DNA from: Myxococcales bacterium UBA5297
Lineage (GTDB): Bacteria > Myxococcota > Myxococcia > Myxococcales > UBA5297
DNA length: 19,133 nucleotides
Assembly: GCA_002408385.1 (NCBI GenBank)
Contig: DHSB01000038.1
Coordinates: 11,422-30,554, forward strand
Direction: 5' to 3'
Shown piece after piece: positions 1 to 7,875 of this stretch. The first letter of the stretch is position 1; the number at the start of each line of letters is the position of its first letter. The notes below the pieces were generated by a model that saw only the letters and a program-made list of their open reading frames with translations, searched no databases and had not been told where the DNA came from. A program made the translations under genes and the position numbers.

Positions 1-269
1 TGTGTCGAATGCGCCGCGGGCTGCCCCGCGGGCGCCGCCACCGGCGGCGGGGCGCCGAAGAGCTGCGTCCCGACCCGCTGCCCCACGCCCTGGGCGGACG
101 CCGGAGGAGCGCTCGGCTTCGGCGCCGGCGCCGGGGCCGCAGCGCCGGCTGGAGGCCTGGCGGTGAAGACCAGTCCGCAGCGCGTGCACTGCACCGGCGC
201 CCCACTCGGTGGAATCAGCTTGTCGTCAAGGACGTAGACCGTCGCGCAACGCTCGCATGCAATCTGCAC
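1..269 (-). CDS. MJ0042-type zinc-ribbon protein, N-terminal part (runs off the window)
   Basis: Reading the minus strand from a GTG at 269 gives about 89 residues with no stop before the window edge, so the gene is cut off. The N-terminus starts VQIACERC, then has a second CTRC pair (Cys5, Cys8, Cys28, Cys31), ending in GLVFTARP. This is the classic MJ0042 / zinc_ribbon_5 layout, with one zinc held by two CxxC knuckles. An Ala/Pro-rich linker follows. In deltaproteobacteria such zinc ribbons commonly head larger regulatory or envelope proteins with a variable C-terminal part (established knowledge), so the function cannot be told here. The GTG start is chosen because it lies four residues before the first Cys and has AGGGG about 9 bases upstream. 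It lies 112 bp downstream of the ComEA-like gene on the same strand; a TAGATT element in the gap could be a weak -10. Confidence 0.8.
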   Translation of the reverse strand, partial: MQIACERCATVYVLDDKLIPPSGAPVQCTRCGLVFTARPPAGAAAPAPAPKPSAPPASAQGVGQRVGTQLFGAPPPVAAPAGQPAAHST

Positions 270-381
270 CTGTAGAACCCCTGCCTGACGAAGGAGAAGT
301 TGAAATCTACACCGAACCAGACGGCGCCGGAACCAACGAGGGCGGCGGTCGCCCTACGGCCTGGAACGGCGACGATCGATC

Positions 382-918
382 TCAATCCGCCGCGGTCCCG
401 GGGGCCCGGGCGCCCTCGCCCCGCGGTGCGAGCGCGGCGCGGATCGCCTCGAGCTTCGCCGGGCCGATCCCCGGCACCTCCAGCAAATCGTCGATCGATC
501 GCAGTCCGCCCAGCCGCCTGCGGGTCTCGACGATGCGCCGGGACAGGGTGGGCCCGATGCCCGGCAGTTGCTCGAGCTCGGCGGCGGTGAGCGCGTCGAG
601 GTCGACCGCGAGACCGAGCGTGCGGCGGGCCCCGAGCGGCAACGGCCGGGAGCGCGGCGGGCAGCCCTCGCCGAGAAGCTCCCCGGGGCCGAGGTCGGGC
701 TCGGGGCATTGGCAGGCGAGCGCACGCACCCGCGCCTCCTCGCGCGCCCGCTCGAGGCTGACGATGCGGGCCTCGCCGGCGAGCTCGATCCCGGCCAGCT
801 CTTCGGCGAGCCTGACCGGCGCGGGGCGAACCAGGTGGCGCGCCAGCGTCCACCCGACCACGACCGCGAGCACCACCGCGAGCGCCCTCGCCCTGGCTCC
901 TTTGCGTCGCTCCTCCAC
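382..918 (-). CDS. Membrane-anchored ComEA-like helix-hairpin-helix protein
   Basis: A 178-residue protein. A basic start (residues 1-12) is followed by one hydrophobic segment (about 12-24, [11 protein letters not shown]), as expected for an inner-membrane anchor with the rest outside the cytoplasm. Residues 106-165 carry two helix-hairpin-helix motifs, [13 protein letters not shown] and [13 protein letters not shown], with the linker SIDDLLEV typical of the ComEA DNA-binding domain. ComEA-like proteins bind double-stranded DNA during uptake. A role in competence is inferred from the domain only, because no other com gene is in the window. The middle (about 30-100) is charged, has a Cys cluster (C69, C71, C86) and matches nothing I recognise. 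The start is a GTG at 918 with AAGGGG about 8 bases upstream. It is divergent from hutH, with 83 bp between the two starts. Confidence 0.8.
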   Translation of the reverse strand: MEERRKGARARALAVVLAVVVGWTLARHLVRPAPVRLAEELAGIELAGEARIVSLERAREEARVRALACQCPEPDLGPGELLGEGCPPRSRPLPLGARRTLGLAVDLDALTAAELEQLPGIGPTLSRRIVETRRRLGGLRSIDDLLEVPGIGPAKLEAIRAALAPRGEGARAPGTAAD

Positions 919-989
919 CCTCGTTGCCCCTTGCCTCGGATAGCTCGCCGCTGCGCCACGCTGGTGCTAGTCTGCCGCCCCTTCGGCGC

Positions 990-996
990 AAGGAGG
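990..996 (+). promoter_or_regulatory. Ribosome binding site that fixes the hutH start
   Basis: AAGGAGG lies five bases before the GTG at 1002. The frame is open upstream to an ATG at 924, but that would add 26 Ser/Arg/Pro-rich residues foreign to the family and overlap the divergent gene's leader. The strong Shine-Dalgarno therefore decides for the GTG. Confidence 0.85.
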
Positions 997-1001
997 TCAT
1001 C

Positions 1002-2527
<1,526 letters not shown>

Positions 2528-2528
<1 letters not shown>

Positions 2529-2550
2529 CCGGAAGGCTCGAGCCTCCGGC
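2528..2550 (+). terminator. Hairpin at the hutH stop codon, possible terminator
   Basis: The last base of the hutH stop codon begins an inverted repeat: GCCGG pairs with CCGGC and AGGCT with AGCCT, with one bulged A and a tight loop. No T-run follows, so it may only stop or protect transcripts weakly. Confidence 0.4.
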
Positions 2551-3235
2551 GCGCAAAGCTCCGGGGGCTCTGGCCGGCGCGGCGCCTTGCGCCATCGACT
2601 CGAGGGGAAGAGCCGCGCCTGCTCGTTCAGCGCGACGCTTGCTCAAGCACGCTGTTCGGTGCCGCCGGAAAGAAGCCGCTCGCAGGCCGCGCGCTCCCTT
2701 CGCTCCGCCTCCCAGGTCGGACCGTCGAGGCGGACGGGGCCGCGGCAGCCCCGCCCGAGAACCCGCCTGCCGACGGGGAACTCCTTCGGCTAGAAGTCCG
2801 ACCCAGAGGAAGCCTGGCAAAACTCGCCGGGCTCCCCCCTCTTGGGGGCGACTCGCGTGCTCTCGCGCCGCCAGACGCGGCTTCCGGTGTGCAAGTCGCC
2901 TTCTTCGACCCTGAAAACGCGATTTCCACTGGGCAAGTCGGCTTCTTCGGTCCTGAAAACGCGATTTCGCTCCGGATCCGTTCGGCTCTCCGAGATCCCC
3001 GCGCAGCCTCGCCCGGGCTCGCTTCGAGGCTCGCTCGCGCGCCGCGCCGGAACTCCTCCCGAGTCGGCTTGGAAGAGGTGCCCTGCGCTCCGCCTCGCCC
3101 TCTCATTTTCAGCAAACAATCGCCTCCGGCACCAAGCCGTGGAAGTGGGGTTGCAGTCAGGGCCGGCAGCAACTGGGCTCCTGCGGTCGGGGCGCAAACC
3201 ACGCCGACCGTCCCGCCTTCGCCGAGGGCCTCGGG
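2551..3235. other. Long convergent spacer without a convincing gene
   Basis: This stretch lies between the 3' ends of hutH (plus) and the endonuclease V-like gene (minus). Several frames are open because of high GC, but none gives a recognisable domain, a good start with a Shine-Dalgarno, or a plausible protein. Its one clear structure is the 42-bp tandem repeat at 2891-2974. On the minus strand, frame-preserving reading of that repeat gives a 14-residue period (NRVFRxEExDLxxG) with a decayed third unit beyond it. It could be the remnant of a repeat-containing gene. Confidence 0.5.
2891..2974. repeat. 42-bp tandem repeat, two clear copies
   Basis: Copy 1 is 2891-2932 and copy 2 is 2933-2974. 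The first 36 bases of each agree at 33 positions; the last six differ. Each copy contains GAAAACGCGATTTC, a near-palindrome (GAAA-CGCG-TTTC). A more decayed third unit is suggested at about 2849-2890. The 42-base period is a multiple of three, so it also repeats as 14 residues in any frame. Confidence 0.8.
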
Positions 3236-3901
3236 CTAGCGCAGCGCCCTGCTCCTCTCCCGGCGCGCCGCCTCGCGCGCCTCGCGAATCGGCTCGGGAA
3301 AGCGGCGCCCTGCGCAGGAGGCGAGCACGACCTCGATGGCGGTCTGCACCGAGGTGCGCCACCCCGCGTGCACGACCAGGGGCCGCGCGCCCGCACGCGT
3401 GCGGACCCAGGCGGCGACCGGCTCGCCATCGATCATGAGGACGCTGAGAGAGCCCGCGGCGGCAGCTTTCGGCATCGGCCCGCTCGCGACGAGCGGGCGG
3501 CGCGTCAGTCCCACCGTCGGCAGGCCGAGTACGGCGCCCAGGTGTACGGCGAGGCCGGCCCGCCGGGGATGATCTCGTCCGGCCGCAGGGACGATGAGGA
3601 CCTCGGGAGCCTGAGGCAGCGCGCGGACGGCAGCCTCGAGCAGCGGCCCCTCGCGAAGCGCCATCAACCCGGGCTCGTACTCGGCATCGACCTGCCCCAC
3701 CGCGAGCGCTCGACGCCCGCGAGTTGCGCCCGCGAACGCCGCGGCCGCCCACGCGCGCTCCCGGCCCGCCTCGGCCGGGCCGAAGCAGACAGCGCATCCA
3801 GCAGTCGCGGCTGGCTCGACGGATGGCCGCCACGGCGGCTCCCGACGACCCGCCAACGCTGCTTGCCGCACCTCCAATTCCTCGCGGGTGCGTGGCCACA
3901 A
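3236..3901 (-). CDS. Endonuclease V-like protein, probably catalytically impaired
   Basis: About 221 residues, close to E. coli Nfi (223). Family signatures are clear: EYEPGLMALREGPLLEA (usual PYIPGFLAFREGP, with catalytic Glu), GRDHPRRAGLAVHLG (usual GHGIAHPRRFGLASHLG), LPTVGLTRRPLV and a C-terminal VRTRAGARPLVVHAGWRTS. Active enzymes cut next to deoxyinosine using metal held by Asp43, Glu89 and Asp110 (T. maritima numbering). Here the segment normally reading aGvDvsf is AGCAVCF, and the second Asp position is Pro (LIVPAAGRDHP). Two of the three metal-binding carboxylates are therefore missing; Glu and His remain. The start chosen is a TTG at 3901, ten bases after AGGAG, which matches the family's N-terminus. 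An ATG at 3955 is the alternative but would run through a 19-bp repeat. The gene is divergent from the WD40 gene. Confidence 0.8.
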   Translation of the reverse strand: MWPRTREELEVRQAALAGRREPPWRPSVEPAATAGCAVCFGPAEAGRERAWAAAAFAGATRGRRALAVGQVDAEYEPGLMALREGPLLEAAVRALPQAPEVLIVPAAGRDHPRRAGLAVHLGAVLGLPTVGLTRRPLVASGPMPKAAAAGSLSVLMIDGEPVAAWVRTRAGARPLVVHAGWRTSVQTAIEVVLASCAGRRFPEPIREAREAARRERSRALR

Positions 3902-3922
3902 AGCGGTCTCTCTCCTGTCCAG

Positions 3923-3941
3923 GGCCGATTGCTGGATGGCC
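3923..3941. repeat. 19-bp exact repeat, copy 1
   Basis: GGCCGATTGCTGGATGGCC occurs here and again at 7809-7827, same strand. Its ends form a short inverted repeat (GGCC, AT / AT, GGCC). This copy lies just upstream of the preferred TTG start of the endonuclease V-like gene. The flanks of the two copies do not match. Confidence 0.7.
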
Positions 3942-3955
3942 TGCCTGAAGGCCAT

Positions 3956-4414
3956 CGGCGCGCTCGAGCATTTCGCCTTCGGCCTCAGACTTCATCGCCA
4001 CGCGCAAGGCCTTCGCCGCCAACGCCGACGCGGGCTGCGGCGCGACCATTACCGCATTCGCGTCTGGACCGCCGCCTTCCGTCTCCTCGCCCTTGCCCAG
4101 GGCCTCGCCTTTGGCGCCTCGCCCGTCTCGCCTCGCACGTGCTGCTGAGCATCGAGCTCGACCCCACGGTCACCCGCGAGCAGATACTCGAGGGCGCGCC
4201 TCGACCAAGGCGCGGGCTGCCACCCGAGCCGCCCCGTGCGTGCTCTTCAGCTTGGCCAGAGGGGCGGCAACCTCTCGTCCGCGCCCACTCCTGCCATTGG
4301 GCCAACCTCACGGCCTGCGCGGCAGCAAGGTGTTTGCGGACGGTCCTGCGGCTGCCCTCGAGGAGACGCGCGTTCGGTTGCTCGTCTACCTCCACGCGGC
4401 GCAAGCTTGAGCCC
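3956..4414. other. Divergent spacer without a convincing gene
   Basis: The spacer lies between the starts of the endonuclease V-like gene (minus) and the WD40-SUMF1 gene (plus), so it should hold both promoters. The WD40 frame stays open upstream through all of it, but the translation is an Arg/Pro/Ala-rich jumble with no domain, and a clear signal peptide begins only at 4415. A 105-residue plus-strand frame ending at 4410 (four bases before that ATG) is likewise unconvincing. No confident -35/-10 pair is visible. Confidence 0.5.
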
Positions 4415-7400
4415 ATGCACCGACTGCTCGCCATCGCCTTCCTCGCCGGCCTGCTGACCCTCTCCTCCAAGCTCGACGCGGCGCCCGACTCTTCGGCATC
4501 TCCCAGCAAGGCCAAGCCTGCCTCCTCTTCCGACGAACCCGACGAGGAGGCCCGCGCCGACTGGGAGAAGACCAAGAAGCTCGCGATGGACGTGCGCGCC
4601 TACGGCGAGATTAGCGGTGGGCTCAGGAAGCGGTTTCTCGCCGGCGACAAGGACGGGTTGCGCGCCTTCATCGCCGACCCCAAGAACCTTCGCCTGCACA
4701 AGGCGCTCGCCGGCAGCTACCTCGCACAGCTCGGCGAAATCGAGGGCCTCGGCCAGCTCTCCGATCTCTCGCGCTTTGCTCCGCAGCACCGCGCAATGGT
4801 GCGCGACGAGCTGCGTAACCTGACCCGCACGACCGAGGGCGAGGTCCGCGAGCGTGCCGAGGCGCTCCTTGACCGCACTGCGCCGCAGCCCTCCTTCAAG
4901 CCCAACCTCACCGCCCTCAACGCCTTGCACTCGAACCAGCCCGCGCCTGCGCCGCCCATGCCCGGTTTGGCGCTTCGCCGCCTCTTCGAGTACGGCCTGC
5001 CCGAGGGTGTCGAGCGCTGGTCCGCGGTCGCCTTCTCCCCTGATGGCGCCGAGGTGGTCGCCTGCGCCGACCGCGCGGTGCGCGGCGAATCGAGCGTCCG
5101 CGACCACGCTCAAAACCGCATCGTCGTCTACTCGGCCGCTGGGCTGCGAGAGCTGCGCACCCTGGCCACGCTCGCTACTCCCGCAATCGCCATCGGCTTC
5201 GCTGACGAAGGCCGCACGATCGTCGCCATGCTCATGGACGGCGCCCTGCGCCGTTGGGACCGCATGACCGGCAAGAGCCTGGGAGAGACCAGCGGCGTCG
5301 CCTCCTCCGTCCCCTTCGCGAGTTTCCTGCCCGGCGGAAAGGAAGTCGCCTATCTCGAGGGCCGCGCGATGGTCACCCTCGACGCGCTCACCTCCAAGCC
5401 CGTCCGCGGCCCGGGCGGCTTGAACGACCTGATACGCCCCTTCGCCATCTCGCCCGATGGTCGCTGGGTGCTCAGTCGCGGGGACGCGAGGCACCAAGGC
5501 GCTTCGGGTTGGGAGACGCGGCTGTGGGATTTCCAGGCCCGTAAGCTCGTCGGCGCGCTGCATGGCGTCTGTGCCGGCTCGGGCTTCGCCTTCGCCTCGA
5601 GCAGCCGCGCACTGGTTCGCTGCGTCGACTCGCTCCAGTTGGTGGAGATCCCCTCGGGCCGCGTCCTCCAGACCATCGAGGGCTCGGCGCGTACCGAGTT
5701 CGTCCCCGGCCACGAAGGCCAGACGGCGCTCTCACCCGATGGCCGCACGCTCGTCCTCACTGGCGACGACGAGCTCGAGCGCTGGGACTTGACGAAAGGA
5801 ACCCGTCTGCCTCCTTTGGTCGCTCACTCCGGGGCCGTGGTCGCGCTGGCGAACGGCGGCGACCTGGTCCTCTCCGCGGACCAGCAGGGCTCGCTCTTCC
5901 TTTGGGACTCGAAGTCGGGACTGCGCCGCCTCGACAGCCCGCGCGGCCGGGTCACTGCCCTCGCCGTCTCCGCCGACGGGAAGCGAGTCGCCGCCGCGCG
6001 GGATTCGTTCTTCCTCGACGTCTACGACCTGCCGGGCGCCACGCCGCGCCGCTGGGAGAGCGGCCACCTCGCGCGCATCGACGCCCTCGCCTTCTCCCCT
6101 GACGGCGCGCGGCTCGCCAGCGGCGGCCACGACGAGGCCATCCGTCTCTGGGACCCCGCCGACGGCCGACTGATCGCCCAGGTGCGCGGGCACCTGGGGG
6201 CGGTGCTCGCGCTCGCCTTCTCTCCCGATGGAAGGCGCCTCGCTTCCGGCGGCTTCGATCGCGCGGTCCGCCAGTGGGACGCGGCGACGGGCAAGCAGAT
6301 GGGCGAGCGCGGCGGCCACGCGGCGCCGGTCCTGACCGTGGCCTTCTCGCGCGACGGCCTCCGCCTCGCCTCGGCAGCGCAGGACGGGTCGCTGCTGGTC
6401 ACCGAGACCAAGACTGGCAAGCCCTGGAGTTGGCGCACGCCGCGGCGGCAGCGTCCGCTTCGCCTGGCCGCCTTCTCCTCCGATCTGCGACTCGCCTTCC
6501 AGGCAGATGACGACAAGATTCTCGAGGTCTTTGACCTGGCCTCGCAGGAGGTCGAGGCGCGCGAAGACCTGAGCGATGGAGAGAGTTTTGGGGCGCGCGC
6601 GAAGCTTCAGCGTCCCAGGAGCGGGGAGCTGAGCGATGAGAAGAGCTGGCGGGCGCGCGCGCGACTCCACCGCCTCAGTAGGCGCGCGACGTCGGGCTTC
6701 CTGCCCTCGGCGATCGCGGTCCGCCCATCCGGACTGGTGCTGGGCACCGTCGCCGGCGCGGTGCTCGTCTTCGAGAGCGAGCTGCCGCCGTCGGCGGGCC
6801 AGCCGCTTCCACCCGCGGGACCGTGGCCCGCGCCGCTACCGCGGCCCGCGCGCACTCGTTTCGACGCGCGCTCGGGCCTCGAGCTGGTCGAGATCCCCGG
6901 CGGAAGCTGCCGGCTCGGCTGCGCGATGGAGGATCCGAGCTGCTCGCCGGACTGGGAAGCGATCGCGTTTTCAGACCTGTTCGAGGAGCCGCACCAAGTT
7001 CGGCTCATGGGCTTCTGGATCTCGCGCACCGAGACCACCGAAGCCGCCTGGGAACGCTGCGTCGCAGCACGCGTGTGCCATGAGCCGGCGGCGAAGTGCC
7101 AGCGAGCCGGGCCGAGCCAGCCGATCGCCTGCGTGTCGCCCAGCGAAGCGCAGACGTTTTGCGCCTGGATCGGTGGGCGGCTACCAACCGCCGACGAGTG
7201 GCAGTTCGCGGCGCGCGACGGCGATTCCAACCGCGGCTATCCCTGGGGCGGCGGCGTGCCCGCCACGACCCGGCTGGCGAACTTCACGCCCTCGAGCTAC
7301 GGGCGCGACTGCGGCTGGCAGTTCTCTTGGGACTGCCCGGTGAGATCCGGCGAGGGCCCGGCGCCGGTGGGCAGCTTTCCCGCGGGCATGACGCCGCACG

Positions 7401-7630
7401 GGCTGCACGACATGCTCGGCAACGTGGCGGAGTGGACGAACACGCCCGAAGGTCCGATAGCGATGGGCGGGAGTTGGGCGAGCCACGAGCTGGTTGTCTG
7501 CCAGCTCGAGTCGCAGATGGACCTGGATGGCAAGGTTGAGGCGGCGCCCGCGTCCCCAGAGATCGGGTTTCGGTGTGTGGTCCCTGTCACAGGGGTTCGC
7601 GGACCGAAACCAAAGCCAAGCCGGTTGTAA
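4415..7630 (+). CDS. Exported WD40 beta-propeller protein with C-terminal SUMF1/FGE-sulfatase domain
   Basis: 1071 residues. Residues 1-22 are a Sec-type signal peptide (MHRLLAIAFLAGLLTLSSKLDA), so the start is the ATG at 4415 although the frame is open far upstream. A charged helical part follows (about 45-165). WD-type blades fill about 195-760, the best ones near 549-660 (DALAFSPDGARLASGGHDE, IRLWD; LALAFSPDGRRLASGG, VRQWD). Residues 718-757 are two diverged 20-residue tandem copies. From about 820 to 1055 lies a SUMF1 (FGE-sulfatase) fold: LVEIPGGSCRLGC, GGRLPTADEWQFAARDG, DMLGNVAEWTN, GGSW, IGFRC. In true formylglycine-generating enzymes GGSxxCHxxxC holds the active cysteines; here the first is Ser (GGSWASHELVVC), so oxidase activity is unlikely and a binding role is inferred. 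Many Cys pairs suggest disulfides outside the cytoplasm. The natural ligand is unknown. Confidence 0.88.
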   Translation: MHRLLAIAFLAGLLTLSSKLDAAPDSSASPSKAKPASSSDEPDEEARADWEKTKKLAMDVRAYGEISGGLRKRFLAGDKDGLRAFIADPKNLRLHKALAGSYLAQLGEIEGLGQLSDLSRFAPQHRAMVRDELRNLTRTTEGEVRERAEALLDRTAPQPSFKPNLTALNALHSNQPAPAPPMPGLALRRLFEYGLPEGVERWSAVAFSPDGAEVVACADRAVRGESSVRDHAQNRIVVYSAAGLRELRTLATLATPAIAIGFADEGRTIVAMLMDGALRRWDRMTGKSLGETSGVASSVPFASFLPGGKEVAYLEGRAMVTLDALTSKPVRGPGGLNDLIRPFAISPDGRWVLSRGDARHQGASGWETRLWDFQARKLVGALHGVCAGSGFAFASSSRALVRCVDSLQLVEIPSGRVLQTIEGSARTEFVPGHEGQTALSPDGRTLVLTGDDELERWDLTKGTRLPPLVAHSGAVVALANGGDLVLSADQQGSLFLWDSKSGLRRLDSPRGRVTALAVSADGKRVAAARDSFFLDVYDLPGATPRRWESGHLARIDALAFSPDGARLASGGHDEAIRLWDPADGRLIAQVRGHLGAVLALAFSPDGRRLASGGFDRAVRQWDAATGKQMGERGGHAAPVLTVAFSRDGLRLASAAQDGSLLVTETKTGKPWSWRTPRRQRPLRLAAFSSDLRLAFQADDDKILEVFDLASQEVEAREDLSDGESFGARAKLQRPRSGELSDEKSWRARARLHRLSRRATSGFLPSAIAVRPSGLVLGTVAGAVLVFESELPPSAGQPLPPAGPWPAPLPRPARTRFDARSGLELVEIPGGSCRLGCAMEDPSCSPDWEAIAFSDLFEEPHQVRLMGFWISRTETTEAAWERCVAARVCHEPAAKCQRAGPSQPIACVSPSEAQTFCAWIGGRLPTADEWQFAARDGDSNRGYPWGGGVPATTRLANFTPSSYGRDCGWQFSWDCPVRSGEGPAPVGSFPAGMTPHGLHDMLGNVAEWTNTPEGPIAMGGSWASHELVVCQLESQMDLDGKVEAAPASPEIGFRCVVPVTGVRGPKPKPSRL
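6566..6685 (+). repeat. 60-bp in-frame tandem duplication inside the WD40 gene
   Basis: Copy 1 (6566-6625) encodes DLSDGESFGARAKLQRPRSG and copy 2 (6626-6685) encodes ELSDEKSWRARARLHRLSRR. Nine of 20 residues are identical, and GAGCGATG and GCGCGCGCG recur exactly 60 bases apart. It forms a basic insert between the last propeller blades and the SUMF1 domain. Confidence 0.7.
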
Positions 7631-7808
7631 CCGCCTGTAACGCGCGAACAGACCGAACGAGGCGCCGCCTCGGAGAGCGGGCACCGAATCGGCCCAAACC
7701 GAGCTCGGGGCCCCCTCGCGCCGTGACAGGCCGCCTCGACCACGCCCGACGCCTGCCCTCAGCCATTCCGTCCCCGCCTCCAGCGGTTCGGGGGCCTTCC
7801 CCGGCTGC

Positions 7809-7827
7809 GGCCGATTGCTGGATGGCC
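7809..7827. repeat. 19-bp exact repeat, copy 2
   Basis: Identical to 3923-3941. It lies 49 bp before the ATG of the repeat lipoprotein gene, just upstream of a TATATT (7841-7846) that could be a -10 element. It may therefore be an operator or part of a promoter region. Confidence 0.65.
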
Positions 7828-7875
7828 CAACCGATACGCGTATATTCGACGCTTGGCTGCGAAACGGAGTTGGTC

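Noticed and set aside
924..1001. ATG at 924 as the start of histidine ammonia-lyase
   Set aside because: It adds 26 foreign residues, while AAGGAGG lies five bases before the GTG at 1002.
2790..4049. A 419-codon minus-strand frame overlapping the endonuclease V-like gene
   Set aside because: It is Arg-rich and domain-free and is out of frame with the recognisable endonuclease V fold. Only its last part covers the 42-bp repeat, noted separately.
3368..4414. Upstream extension of the WD40-SUMF1 frame
   Set aside because: The extension is antisense to the endonuclease V-like gene and composition-biased. A signal peptide starts cleanly at 4415.
7622..7633. Palindrome CGGTTGTAACCG at the stop of the WD40-SUMF1 gene
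   Set aside because: The stem is five bases with a two-base loop and no T-run. That is too short and tight for a terminator, and a chance palindrome is likely.
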